The notes: a model not told the origin generated them from the letters alone. DNA of 64,000 nucleotides from Diplonema papillatum (GCA_030068145.1 JAPJBO010000778.1:1-64000), one strand, 5' to 3'. Positions 8,439 to 18,098 are shown, counted from the first letter of the stretch. Numbers and translations: made by a program.

Positions 8439-11429
8439 TCAAGTAGTCAGATCCGGAGGAGGCGAGAGATCTTCCTCCTTCGGTAACCACCCTCCAGGCG
8501 TCGCGTTCTCTTTCGCCTGGGTACCCCGGGTGTACTCGTCCGCCCTCTGTTCGTGGGTCGGCACCCACGTAGCCGTGAGCTCAAGTCCGTACTCTCGGGC
8601 CAGATCAAAAATGCGCGACAGTATTATGTTCGCCGCGTAATTCTTTGAGTGGCCCTTGTTCAGGCAATGAACCGCCGGTAGGTTGTCTACCATCAGCTCT
8701 ACGGACACTCCTCGGTGTGCTCTAACGGCTAGCTCGAGGCCTTTCAACACTGCGAAAAGCTCTTTCAAAAAAATGTGCTTTTCTGCGAAGTGACCAAAGA
8801 AAATGCCCTGTGACACCCGTTCGGGCTCACCCTCGAGCAGCGCCGCCCATTCTTTTGAGGAGGCGTCGGACCATAGTCGGATCGACTGCCCCCCGCGCGT
8901 GCCCACTCGCGTGACCCACCGGTTCTCCCCGATGGTCGCCGTGAGGCTTTCAACTTCGCGGGCTGTCGACGCCGGAACGTTCACCGGCACGTCCCATGCC
9001 TGCAGACCTCCCACCGACAGTCGTGAGGAGAGTCTCTGCACGAACGAAAGAGCGCACCGGGCGTACGCCAAGGGAAAACGCGTTGTGTACGCGAACCACA
9101 CCAGAGCGCCGAACAGCCTGTAGAACGCCCGGGGAGAAACGGCTCCGCCCCGGAAAACGGCGAGTTCGGAAGACCGCAGCAGCTTTTCAACCCAAGCAGT
9201 GGCCATACTGTACCGAGGTGGGCTGCTGGCCAGATCGAACCGCAGCCCCAAAAGGTCGAACTGCGTGAGGGGGATCCCGTACTGGCCTTCGTCGTCGTTG
9301 AGGACGCAGTTCACCTCACGACATCGCCGGGCGAAACGTGTGAACTTCTCTTCCGCCTCGGCCAAAGAATCGCCCACGATGATGAAATTGTCAACCCACG
9401 GGAGACCGTCAGTCTCCGGCAGGATGACGCGAGAAGCTCTCTGTGCTATCGCCGGAGCCCAGCTCCAGCCCATGCACATCGCCCTTAAACGGGCTCTGAC
9501 GAAACTCCCACGTGGGCCCGCAAGGTTCATGCCGAAATACCCGCGGACGCCCTCATCCAGTTCGAACTGGTAGAAGTAGCTCTTCGCATCCGCCAGGTAG
9601 ACGACCGCCGAGCTTAGCACCCGATCGATCACGTCGGGCATGGAGGGCAGGAGCATCGGAGGCGGTCGGGGCATGACAGCGTTCAGCTTTCGTCCATCGC
9701 ATACGAACCTCTCCCCCCCGCTCTTCTTGGGAACCGTGAATGCGGGGAGCACGACTCTCGGATGCTCGTGTGCTACCTCCGCGACACCGTACTTCAGCAG
9801 GTCCGGAAGGTGGTGTAACATCCGCCTCGAGGTCCCGCGCGCTATGGCCTCTGAGTGCCAAGAGGAGGCGTCGCGGACTAGCGCGGACTCGAAAGACTCA
9901 CGCGACCTGATAACGTCCAACACGCCTCCGAGTAGGCCGTGTGTATCCATGGCAAGGAGCCTGTCGAGATCCATGAAGGAGGACGTGATGGGCGCTAAAT
10001 ACCCCTCCGAGCTGCGCTGCGCCGGAGGAGCGGCAAGCTCGTTGACGATGAGGTCGCCCCCGTAGGCGACGGTGACGAAAGGCGTAAAATCCGACGGCGG
10101 GGCATCGCCGATGCCCCCATGGTGCCGGATCGCTTCCAAAAACGCCGGGGGGGGTACATCCTGCGACAAAGCATCGGGTCCAGGATAGCACTTGGACAGG
10201 GGGTTACGAGGAGCTCTCTTCGGCGGCCTGTATGGGAAAACCGGTTCCAAAGGGAGGCTCACAGGAGGGTTGCCGACGCGCCTGCCGTCTCCCGGACGAG
10301 GGGTACCTCCGCCTCCGGGAGGTAGCGCACAAGGGCATCCTGGGTCGAGTGGCGGGACACTCTCCGGAGCGTGTCGAGGTCGACGCCCATCCTCAGGAGG
10401 CGAAACAGCGCCCCCCGGCGCAGGGAATGCCCCGTCAGAGCCTGGTTGGCCCTCTTCAGCGCCGCCACGACGCGGCGGAACGTGACGCCCGCGAAAATAC
10501 GTTGACCCGGGCGCGTGGAGCGGAGGAGGGATCGGAGAGTCTGATCCTGCGGGGGTGGAAGGACCACGCCGGTCACCTGTCCCAAACGGAAAGGGTCCGA
10601 TTTCGAGCCGACCCAGTTCACCGACCAGAAATCGGAGCTCTCGGTCACGTTTCGGGCCTCTCTGGTAAGGACATCGTCCACCCGGGCTGCCCCCTGCCAC
10701 GCGAGGGTGATGGCCAGACGCATCACGGGATCTGATTCGAGGCGCACGGCGCGCTCCACATCCTCCTTTGTGGCCGGAACTGCCTGCTTGGTCGGCCGCA
10801 AAGCACCCGCCCTCTTCAGGGACCTGACGAAGTCTCGAACCAGCTGACTCTCGATCGGTCGACCGAGACGCTTCTCCGCGGATTGTACGTTGACCACGTA
10901 CTGTATCGCGGTGGACGGAGAGATGGGGTTCAGTTCGCGCGACAGGAGACGCGTCACAAACAGAACGACCGCCGTCGGAACGTCCAACGGCGTACCGAAT
11001 CGCGTCTCCCAGTGATGGCGGAACTCTAGGAAGCGCCGGTACACCGAGTGAACGCCGCGTCGCGTCGACAACGCCAGCGCGTCGCCGATGTACGAGTTGG
11101 CCTTGCCAACAAGTCTCTCCCGCTCGCCGTTCGACAGCGGAGGCTCCAACAAAAGCGCCCGACCACCGGATGTCGCGCGCGGAGGTGGGGGGAAGCGGTC
11201 CAGGACGCTCACCGAGACCCCTTCCTCCTGTTGCCGGTGCGCGCCCCGTCCGCCTGCGGAAGGGGGGCTGCGCTGTGGGGAGGGGCAGCGCGCCTCGTCT
11301 GTGGTAACCCCCGAGACCGGGCGGGCTTCGTTGGCTGCTCGTCCGCCTTCCGCATCGCCTGGTACCCCCGGCGGAGAAAGGCGGGCACCACGTCCTCCTC
11401 GTGGTACGCCTTCTGGAGGTCCGCCGCAA
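8439..11429 (-). CDS. Reverse transcriptase-RNaseH of YR retrotransposon 1
   Basis: The frame is open for 996 codons. Its first 390 codons overlap the recombinase in another frame and have no recognisable domain, so the real protein probably starts near 10300. RT motifs follow: TVPKKSGGERFVCDGRKLN, the first catalytic Asp in YLADAKSYFYQF (about 9590), CMGWSWAPA, and the palm motif WVDNFIIVGDS (about 9380), where the usual second Asp is Asn. An RNaseH domain completes the protein: DASSKEW (about 8860), an LKELFAV Glu (about 8755), MVDNLPAVHCLNKG (about 8690) and EQRADEYTRG (about 8540). A methyltransferase domain is not present. Confidence 0.8.
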   Translation of the reverse strand: MRRTSRRRTTRRTWCPPFSAGGTRRCGRRTSSQRSPPGLGGYHRRGALPLPTAQPPFRRRTGRAPATGGRGLGERPGPLPPTSARDIRWSGAFVGASAVERRAGETCWQGQLVHRRRAGVVDATRRSLGVPALPRVPPSLGDAIRYAVGRSDGGRSVCDASPVARTEPHLSVHRDTVRGQRTIRGEASRSTDRESAGSRLRQVPEEGGCFAADQAGSSGHKGGCGARRAPRIRSRDASGHHPRVAGGSPGGRCPYQRGPKRDRELRFLVGELGRLEIGPFPFGTGDRRGPSTPAGSDSPIPPPLHAPGSTYFRGRHVPPRRGGAEEGQPGSDGAFPAPGGAVSPPEDGRRPRHAPESVPPLDPGCPCALPPGGGGTPRPGDGRRVGNPPVSLPLEPVFPYRPPKRAPRNPLSKCYPGPDALSQDVPPPAFLEAIRHHGGIGDAPPSDFTPFVTVAYGGDLIVNELAAPPAQRSSEGYLAPITSSFMDLDRLLAMDTHGLLGGVLDVIRSRESFESALVRDASSWHSEAIARGTSRRMLHHLPDLLKYGVAEVAHEHPRVVLPAFTVPKKSGGERFVCDGRKLNAVMPRPPPMLLPSMPDVIDRVLSSAVVYLADAKSYFYQFELDEGVRGYFGMNLAGPRGSFVRARLRAMCMGWSWAPAIAQRASRVILPETDGLPWVDNFIIVGDSLAEAEEKFTRFARRCREVNCVLNDDEGQYGIPLTQFDLLGLRFDLASSPPRYSMATAWVEKLLRSSELAVFRGGAVSPRAFYRLFGALVWFAYTTRFPLAYARCALSFVQRLSSRLSVGGLQAWDVPVNVPASTAREVESLTATIGENRWVTRVGTRGGQSIRLWSDASSKEWAALLEGEPERVSQGIFFGHFAEKHIFLKELFAVLKGLELAVRAHRGVSVELMVDNLPAVHCLNKGHSKNYAANIILSRIFDLAREYGLELTATWVPTHEQRADEYTRGTQAKENATPGGWLPKEEDLSPPPDLTT

Positions 11430-11671
11430 CGGACCAGCCCGCCTTGAGGCCTGTTTTGAGTACCACTAGGCGGTGCAAGGTGCTCTCGGCGAGCTGCACC
11501 ATCCCCTCTGGGTCGGAGGAGTCGTCCATCAGATGCAGGATGCACGAGAGGTGGTGAAGGAGGTGCTGGCCGTCGTTCGCCAGGGTCTGCGACCCGTTGA
11601 GGACTTCCGCGAAAATATCGCGGATGTGGACGAGGAGCAGCGACTTCTCGACCTGCCCGTAGGACAGCCAC
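10259..11671 (-). CDS. Tyrosine recombinase of YR retrotransposon 1
   Basis: The frame is open for 470 codons, but recognisable recombinase begins only near 11200, after the Gag stop at 11209; the part before that is probably just an open frame over Gag. The catalytic set is complete: Arg in GAARVDDVL (about 10670-10700), the HxxR box in GHSLRRGALF (about 10410-10435), and His plus the nucleophile Tyr in RHSTQDALVRYL (about 10320-10355). An N-terminal SAM-like helical domain precedes it. The enzyme would join a circular DNA copy to the target or to itself through the split repeats. There is no clear ATG near 11200, which suggests a frameshift from Gag or a non-AUG start. Confidence 0.8.
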   Translation of the reverse strand: MAVLRAGREVAAPRPHPRYFRGSPQRVADPGERRPAPPSPPLVHPASDGRLLRPRGDGAARREHLAPPSGTQNRPQGGLVRCGGPPEGVPRGGRGARLSPPGVPGDAEGGRAANEARPVSGVTTDEARCPSPQRSPPSAGGRGAHRQQEEGVSVSVLDRFPPPPRATSGGRALLLEPPLSNGERERLVGKANSYIGDALALSTRRGVHSVYRRFLEFRHHWETRFGTPLDVPTAVVLFVTRLLSRELNPISPSTAIQYVVNVQSAEKRLGRPIESQLVRDFVRSLKRAGALRPTKQAVPATKEDVERAVRLESDPVMRLAITLAWQGAARVDDVLTREARNVTESSDFWSVNWVGSKSDPFRLGQVTGVVLPPPQDQTLRSLLRSTRPGQRIFAGVTFRRVVAALKRANQALTGHSLRRGALFRLLRMGVDLDTLRRVSRHSTQDALVRYLPEAEVPLVRETAGASATLL

Positions 11672-12660
11672 ACACGGGGGTCGAGGAGCCCGGGGCCCGG
11701 GGTGATCAGCGCTGGTTGGGATTGAACGGACCCGCGCTCCAGCGCGTCGAGCGGGTCCTGCTGAAAAACCTCCGTCTGGGAGGGTGCCGAGAAATGTTGC
11801 CCCGCGAATGGGTTCTCCTGGACCGGTTGGGCGGGAGCCGGCGGCTGGGGGGCAGAGAAGGGCGCCGGAACATGGCCTGCCCCCGCGTGATGCGACCCGA
11901 ACGGGACGCGAGAGGCATCGACGAGGGGAGGCGGGGGCGGCACTTCCATGCTGCGCTGGACAGATGGGCGCTGAGGGGCTGGGGGCGAGGAGCGTTCCAC
12001 GAGCTCCAGCACCATCGCGGTGAGGCGCTCCACCTGGCCCTCCAGGCGCCGGATGTCGTCCGGGCGTTCCGCAAACGTCACCCGCCTCGCGGGCGTGTCC
12101 TGCACGTCGACCTGCAGGGCCCGGGCGACCTCTTCGTCTCCGTCCGGTGTTCCCGGGAGCGGAATCCCCGAGGGGGTGCGCGGAGCAGCAGCGGAAGACG
12201 AGGCGGCGGAGGGGTCGGCCGCGGCAGCAGCAGCAGAAGTGGCGGCAGTTGATGAGGCGCGGGCCGCCGCTGTGGCCGCGGCGGCGGAGATGGCGGCGTA
12301 ATCCGCCGAGTCTGAGTGCGAGGCGTCGGCGGAGCGGCCAGGCAGTCGAGGGGAGGGGTCTTCGCGGTCCGGCGACACCGACCGGACCAGTTCCTCGAAG
12401 TCAGCACGGGTGGCCGTGGGCGCGGACGCGCATGCCAACCAAGCCAACACCCACTGCGCCGTCCCGCTCGGCGGCTGCTCGCCCCCCAGGGCCCCTAGCA
12501 GGGACCTCAGGTACGCGTCCGCGGAAGCGCCGGCCTCCCCCGCCAACCGGATAATCGGCCGCAGTCGACCGTTGTCCGGACGAAAATGGAAAGCGGACGG
12601 AACTTGGAGCCCCGTAGCCTGCTTCACCCACTCCACCGCGGCCTCCCTACTCCACTTCAT
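11209..12660 (-). CDS. Gag-like ORF1 of YR retrotransposon 1
   Basis: A frame of 483 residues from ATG at 12660, just six bases inside repeat A1. The frame stays open further upstream into A1, but that part is terminal repeat and not protein-like. The N-terminal 120 residues look folded. A low-complexity Ala/Ser stretch follows at about residues 145-200, then a likely coiled coil (RRLEGQVERLTAMVLELVE), then Pro-rich and basic tails. No CCHC zinc knuckle is seen. Assigned as Gag by position only: it is the first frame of a YR retroelement. Its 3' end overlaps the recombinase frame, so the downstream product may be made by frameshifting or reinitiation. Confidence 0.6.
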   Translation of the reverse strand: MKWSREAAVEWVKQATGLQVPSAFHFRPDNGRLRPIIRLAGEAGASADAYLRSLLGALGGEQPPSGTAQWVLAWLACASAPTATRADFEELVRSVSPDREDPSPRLPGRSADASHSDSADYAAISAAAATAAARASSTAATSAAAAAADPSAASSSAAAPRTPSGIPLPGTPDGDEEVARALQVDVQDTPARRVTFAERPDDIRRLEGQVERLTAMVLELVERSSPPAPQRPSVQRSMEVPPPPPLVDASRVPFGSHHAGAGHVPAPFSAPQPPAPAQPVQENPFAGQHFSAPSQTEVFQQDPLDALERGSVQSQPALITPGPGLLDPRVWLSYGQVEKSLLLVHIRDIFAEVLNGSQTLANDGQHLLHHLSCILHLMDDSSDPEGMVQLAESTLHRLVVLKTGLKAGWSVAADLQKAYHEEDVVPAFLRRGYQAMRKADEQPTKPARSRGLPQTRRAAPPHSAAPLPQADGARTGNRRKGSR

Positions 12661-12665
12661 CCCTT

Positions 12666-12875
12666 TTTGTTCTTCGCTTACACCACCGTGTGTTGTTTTC
12701 TCACTCAGGATTTTTTGACCTGTTGTGTTTGTGTGATTTGTCGTGTAGGGGTAGACCCGCATGACCTCACGTCCGTTCAACACGTGGTTCGGTAGTTACA
12801 GCACTTGGGATCCCTTCTGTTCTTTGTCGGGCAGCATCGTCGAGCATTTCCTTTCAAGCTGGCGCTTATGTAAAA
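12666..12875. repeat. YR element 1 split repeat A1
   Basis: Reads the same as A2 (8094-8303), followed by an A-rich stretch. It sits immediately upstream of the Gag start codon (ATG at 12660, minus strand) and must therefore hold the promoter and leader of the element. Confidence 0.85.
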
Positions 12876-13097
12876 AAAAAGAAAAAAAAAAGGCGCAGTT
12901 CTCCCCATAAAGTGGGACCGAGAAAAAAAGAAGCAAGGCAGCGGGGGGCCCCGCGGCATCCTTTTATGCTGATATATCGGCCCTCCCCCCCCCCCCCTTG
13001 GCCCGGCCCGCAGGGTGTTCCGTGCACAACGTATCTCGAGAAGTCACAGGGCTCTAAGGTTTCACCGTCGGGCGGTAATTGATTTGATAACTTATTA
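12876..13097. other. A-rich and C-rich spacer, no gene
   Basis: Contains A runs (12871-12890 area) and a C run at 12986-12999. No open frame of interest. Confidence 0.5.
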
Positions 13098-14064
13098 CAG
13101 GGGGGGGCTAAATACAATTGTCTTGGAATACAATTGTGTCCTTTGAATACAATTGTCTTTTTTTTTGGCCGGTTTCAGAGTCCGTCCAGCTGAATAGAAT
13201 TGTGTTGGAACACAGTTGGTTTTGGTGCAGTTGCCTTGGAATACTATTGTGCACACGGTTTCTAATCGTGGACCCTCCACAACAGGTCTGGACTCCGGTA
13301 GACTGGAGACCGGTGGTCACGTTTGTGAAGTTGTCAGTGACCCATTGTGAAACCTTTGTAGGCTATTACGAGTCACTGCGCAAGCGTACTAAGTAGCGTG
13401 ATGACCCGTTTGTCGCAAGTGGTCGGCGGTGACGAAGGGCGACGCCCAGTGCTGTGGCGTCGCCGACTATCTCGAGATCTACTGCTGCGGCCCGGCCGTA
13501 GAAGATTGCGCAAAATCAGTGGAGAAGTAGAGTGATTTTTTTTGGAAGGTGGCGCATTCGTCGGCGGAGCGTTTGTAGGTGGCGCTTTGGCGCTTTGGCG
13601 CTTTGGCGCCCTTGGACGAATCGGCTCGTGCAGCTTGGCCGGACTGTCTCCGTCTTGGCCGCGTGTCAAGGCGACTTCTGTTGAAGAAAGAAACTCGACT
13701 TCTGTAGAAATGTGAAAACGAGTTTTTGCCTAGAGGCTTTTCGTGTTATTCTGCAGATGCTTTGGGCTATCTTTATGTCTTTGCTTTCAGTTGTCTTCTT
13801 AACCATGTAAGTGCGCAAATGGTGTCAGCCGAAGCTGGTAAAGCTTCGGCGCCGCCCACGTTATGTTTGTTTAGCAGCGGCTGCCAAACATCCCGTGACA
13901 CCGCGCGAGGTGGTAGAACGCTCGTTTATTTTCTTTTCCAACTAGAAACAATTGTATTCCAAGACAATTCTATTCAACAACTGTCAAGTTCTGCCGGGGC
14001 AAGGATTGGCGTGCGTGCTTTGGAATACAACTGTGCACAATTGTATTTAGCCCCCCTCCCCCTG
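13098..14064. mobile_element. Non-autonomous terminal-inverted-repeat element (hAT-like ends)
   Basis: The left end reads cagggggggg then ctaaatacaattgt. The right end, on the other strand, reads cagggggaggggggctaaat then acaattgt. The inverted ends thus match over about 24 bp with a short G-run length difference. The motif acaattgt recurs several times near both ends, like subterminal transposase-binding sites. The interior has no transposase frame. CAGGG-type ends fit hAT elements, but I find no clean 8-bp target duplication, so family and exact limits are uncertain. Confidence 0.65.
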
Positions 14065-14099
14065 TAAGTCGATCTGACTCTGGGCAGAACTCGGGGGGA

Positions 14100-14180
14100 A
14101 AAACTTAGTTTAATGTTTAGGCAGAACACTGCCTCGCATGCATGTTTGATGCTAGCATCAAGTCTTCGTCGAAGAAAGTG
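14100..14180. repeat. Dispersed repeat family F
   Basis: Contains tttaatgtttaggcag and the perfect 16-bp palindrome ttgatgctagcatcaa, followed by gtcttcgtcgaag. It recurs at 34184-34262 and, partly, at 60037-60083 inside an oxidoreductase intron. Confidence 0.7.
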
Positions 14181-14301
14181 TAAAATAAATCGGGAGGGGT
14201 CTGAGCTGCGCCCGACTTTGTTTGTTGTTGAGAGGCAAAGGAAAGTAACGGCCTCCTCGTCGCTGAGGTCAGGCTGCAGACGGACAGGAGCCAGCGCAGG
14301 G

Positions 14302-14713
14302 AGATTCTCGAGGGGCTGCCTTGTGCTTGCTTCGAAGGAGGCTAGAGGGGGAGAAACAATGCAACTACAAAGTGGGTCTTTCTTGTTGAAACGCCTACAC
14401 CCGTCACTGTACCCTGATTTACCTGTGTTTCGTGTGGGCTACAGCACATGTTCCTCTTTTGAGATTGGAATTTTGTTGCGATAGTGGGGAGTCATCGTCG
14501 ATGAGTACCACACTGTGCATGCCTTCGAGATTTCGCAACTGGCAGCCTCCTCAAGTACTTCCTACACAGCGGGTTTTGAACGCTTACGCCCGCCACTAAA
14601 CCCAGATTCACCTGTGTTTCGTGTGGGCTGCAGCACATTTACCTCCTTTGATCTTTTGCAGCTGGCAGTCTCCCTAAGTATTTCCAACAAAGCAGGTGCT
14701 TATACAACAAAAA
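14302..14713 (+). repeat. SINE-like repeat family C, two overlapping partial copies
   Basis: Starts attctcgaggggctgcc, and the 3' half occurs twice in succession, from cgcccgccactaaaccc to tttccaacaaagcaggtgct. It ends tatacaacaaaaatg. Other family C copies end in long A runs, so a retroposed short element is likely. Confidence 0.75.
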
Positions 14714-15017
14714 TGAAATGCGCGGGTTCGTTGTTGCGCTGTTGGAAACAACAGCGACGCTCCTAGTAAGGGCGAGCGAGCAGGGCGGACCCCTGGAACT
14801 GCCGCTGTCTGTCACGGTATATCACGTTGCACCCACGATCCAGCAGGTCCACCCCTATTTCCTGGGGCTGCATAGAATGGTCTGGTGACGAGTTCAGACG
14901 ACATTCTGCATCACTAGCTTGTGGTTACCAATTTGCTCGTGCCAGATCGCCGACGAAAGAAATGCGTAGTTTTAGAGTTAAAGTTCGCTTGAAACTCTGT
15001 TTTGTTTGTGAAAGCGG

Positions 15018-15115
15018 TGAGCACCGGCGACTGCTCTGCACAAACGAGACCGCGACGACACACAAGAAGGGGTCGAGCCAAGTCGAAGAACAGCCCAGGA
15101 AGGGCCCTGAAGAGT
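15018..15115 (+). repeat. Dispersed repeat family H, copy 1
   Basis: Runs from cgactgctctgcacaaacga to ggccctgaagagtc. An inverted, nearly identical copy lies at 27916-28022. Both copies can be read as a basic peptide (RRHTRRGRAKSKNSPGRALK), but there is no start, stop or context supporting a gene. Confidence 0.75.
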
Positions 15116-15457
15116 CAGGGGCATATCACGGCCTACAGGACGGCTTTGGGCAGAGCCCAGCTGAACCGGGTTGCTGGTTTACGCTGTTCAACAACGGATA
15201 TCCGGGATGCGGCGCAAGCTGTTCACAGGCTCACACAACCGGCGTCGAAGGAAGTCTCCAGGAATGAGGTAGGGTGAGTCCGGTATTTTCCCAACGAGCC
15301 AGGTTGCTTCTTACCAGCAGTCGTTCAGTTCAGAAAGCCAGGCCGCGGTTGGTCTGAAACCTGGTCAGCCTGAAGACTGAAGACGACAGTCAATGGTCAG
15401 GTGGAGTCGGAGCCTCATCCGACCGGATACACGCCGCCGGGCGGAAGTAAGGTGGAT

Positions 15458-15722
15458 TTGTTTGTGCACACTAACGGAATTCACCTGCTTTGGTAAGTTT
15501 CATGCAGTGTACACTAGCGGAACGCACCTGCTTTGGTAAGTTTCATGTAGTGCGCGGAACGCACCTGCTTTGGTAAGTTTCATGTCGTGCAAAAGTTTCA
15601 TGTTGTGCGCGCTAGCGGAACGCACCTGCTTTGGTAAGTTTCATGTAGTGCACACTAACGGAATTCACCTGCTTTGGTAAGTTTCATGTAGTACGCTGCC
15701 AGCCACTGCTTTGTTAACACAA
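15458..15722. repeat. Cluster of five family B cores
   Basis: The core cacctgctttggtaagtttc recurs five times at about 43-55 bp spacing, and the last copy continues into the full family B tail (tagtacgctgcc ... gttaacacaaa). This is tandem growth within a dispersed repeat. Confidence 0.85.
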
Positions 15723-17310
15723 AGAAACAGCCTCGACACGTACTTAGCGTGTCAGAAGCAATGGATGCTAGCTAAAATTGCACCCGCGTAATGCCAGCGC
15801 GAAAAGCATATATTAATGGTGCTGCTGTTAAAAAGCTCGTTGTTGATCCTGGCCTCAGCTTGAAAGGCGATTGGCATCGGCGTACTGCTGGTTTCAGCGC
15901 GGTTTGTACGTACTGGAAAGTCCGACTTCGTTTTTCCGATCTGAAACATTATTCTGGGTCCAAGAGTGCATGTGTGTTTTATATATTGGTAGCTTGGTCT
16001 GTTTCATCTTCCGTCGGCGGTGACTCAACTTTACCTCTTCCCTTTGCGGCACGATTTCGAAGGCGTGCGTTTGAACCGCTGGGGAGCGCGCAAAACGGGC
16101 GGTCGGTTCGCATACTGGACTGATACGTAACTGAGAGTGACCCACAGAACAAAACGGATTCTCCATTTTACTTTTATTTTTTTCTTGATGAAGGAACGAG
16201 AACGGAGGACTCCTTCTCTTTTATGGGTGCTAGAAGACGATGACTTAGAAGAGCTGCCTCTCTCGCTCTTTCCCTCTTGTTTTTGCCGTGGATTTCTGTA
16301 CTGCAGAGTGTTGCCGCTGCTCTATCTCCTGCCTTCCTGATACGACTGCTGATCGGGTTCAGTACTTCTTTCTGTTTTCTTCTGGGCGCTTGCGCAGGTT
16401 CCGTAACAGGCTGGGTTTGCGGACCACATTTGAATACTGGCTAGGAACCGGAAAAGCGCCTGATTTCAGGAAACTGCGAACGAAGATGGCCACGCTTGTC
16501 AGCCATGGCACACAACACTGTGTGCTGTGTGTCGGCCAAGAAAATGGTTCTGGCACGATCGTGCGGTTCCCCCCCCCCTCCTGCTTGCGACTAAACTCCG
16601 GATTTCGCGCCTTCAGGCCTCCGGTGCACGAGAAAGACGGCTCTAACTATCAATCATTACATGAGTGGGGGGATGGATGGGGGGTGGGACTGGGTGGCAA
16701 GACGGTGCACGACCCACTTGTTTCGGGGTTTTGTTTGAGTGATTTTATCATGTCCTGCATTCCTTCAGCTGGAAGCTGCCAACAGTCAGTGCAAGTAAAA
16801 CCCGTACGCCGCGAGAGTAGAAAGCAAAGAAATGCGTAGGATTGTTTTTTGCTTTTCGCTGATGCCTTTGAAAGGGGGTTGCAATTTTGAGGCAAGCTCA
16901 GTGTGGAATACGCTGAAGGATCCACAGGGGGTGTTTGGGCCGAGGCCAAATTGCAGCTTGGTCAGAAATTTGGTCAAGACCCTGGTGCATTGGGGCGCAA
17001 TACTTTCCGCACCCGTGTGCAAACCACACTATCGGGCGAGCCCCCATGGCAAGTGGGTCGTGAGATCTGGTCCTTTGGACAGGTCCAGATAAAAGTAGGT
17101 AAAACATCTTGCAAACGCAAAAACTGCCCCTGGGCAGCTACATACACACATTTTGGGCCGAGAGAATTAACCACTGTCAGGTATTGTGGAAGGTCATCTG
17201 TTGCCAGCGGCCAGTGTCGCATGGCACTGGCCAGAAGCCGGAAAAGCGCCTAATTCAGGAAACTGCAGACGACGTGGCCGGGACCGAGTGCGTATCTTGT
17301 CGGCCAAGAA
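15723..17310. other. No gene seen; contains a two-copy duplication (family O)
   Basis: A frame at 16288-16839 is open but of no recognisable type. Positions 16441-16545 and 17224-17310 share aaccggaaaagcgcc-type sequence and end with gtcggccaagaa, so they are paralogous. The second copy is interrupted exactly there by the element at 17311. Confidence 0.5.
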
Positions 17311-17661
17311 TACCGTACATGGGTTTATTAGTGAAGGGCTTTATTAGTGAAGGGTTTCATTAGTGAGCGGTTAAATTGGTGAAGTTTTCAGCTCGGAATC
17401 AGGTGAAATTTTGACCGTTCACTAATTAAACCGGGCCTTCTGAGTGCACTTGGCGGACTGGGGGAGCAAGGTTTGGAATCCGTACACTCGCTTGGGTGTG
17501 TAGTAATGAAACGAAAACCTGGCGACAGAGTGACCGGGAACGCTGGAACGAAGGTGCTGAGGACCCCGTTTCTATTACGGAACGGTCAAATCAGTGAAGT
17601 TTCTGGCTGATTCTGGGGTTGGTGAACATTTTGACCCTTCCCTAATAACCCACGTACGGTA
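17311..17661. mobile_element. Short inverted-repeat transposon (MITE), Tc1/mariner-like ends
   Basis: The left end reads taccgtacatgggtttatta then gtgaaggg. The right end, read on the other strand, is taccgtacgtgggttattag then ggaaggg: about 27 bp of inverted repeat with few mismatches. If the first TA on each side is the target duplication, it fits Tc1/mariner-type insertion. The related sequence at 16545 continues straight through the junction without the element, acting as an empty-site control over 12 bp. The 351-bp interior is AT-richer and non-coding. Confidence 0.7.
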
Positions 17662-17788
17662 TGGCCAGCCCTGCGGCCCTTTTCGAGCAATTTTTGATTG
17701 TGCGAAATATAGCCGGGGTGTTCCCGCTGGCGCGGGAGTTTCCGAATAAGCTCTCACTGTGTCCGTAACGATGTTGCTCGCAAGAATT

Positions 17789-18098
17789 CTCGAGGGACTG
17801 CCTTGTGCTCATTTCGACGGAGGCTAGAGGGGGAGAAAACAGTACAACTACAAAGTGGGTCTTTTTTGTTGAACGCTTACGCCTGCCACTAAATCCAGGT
17901 TTACCTGTGTTTCGTGTGGGCTACAGCCCATTTACCTCCTTTGAGATTTTGGAATGTTGTGGCGATAGTGGGGAGTCACCGGCATGCCGATGAGTATCAC
18001 ACGATGCCTGCCTTTCGCTTACGTGACACCGGATGGGGTTGAGGTTTCGCAGCTGGCAGTCTCCTCAAGGATTTCCTTCCTACAAAGCAGGTGCTCAT
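17789..18098 (+). repeat. SINE-like family C, 5' part, split by the hAT element
   Basis: Starts gaattctcgagggactgcc and runs to ctacaaagcaggtgctcat, where the hAT element begins. The missing tail (acaaaa and the A run) is found on the other side at 21868-21890. Confidence 0.85.

Larger units (their letters stand above)
8011..12875 (-). mobile_element. YR retrotransposon 1 (Gag-YR-RT-RNaseH, VIPER-like), intact
   Basis: A 4.9-kb element on the minus strand. Its three reading frames lie in the order Gag, tyrosine recombinase, reverse transcriptase-RNaseH. The ends are split direct repeats: A1 at 12666-12875 before the genes, then B1 (8304-8406), A2 (8094-8303) and B2 (8011-8113) after them. 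A and B overlap in a 20-bp core seen at 8094, 8387 and 12666, the expected crossover region for a circular intermediate. A1 reads the same as A2, and B1 the same as B2, so the insertion is recent. DIRS, Ngaro and PAT elements usually have YR last; the YR-before-RT order recalls trypanosomatid VIPER elements (from memory of that literature). All frames are open. Confidence 0.85.

Noticed and set aside
16288..16839. 183-codon frame
   Set aside because: Overlaps the duplicated family O sequence and has no recognisable domain.
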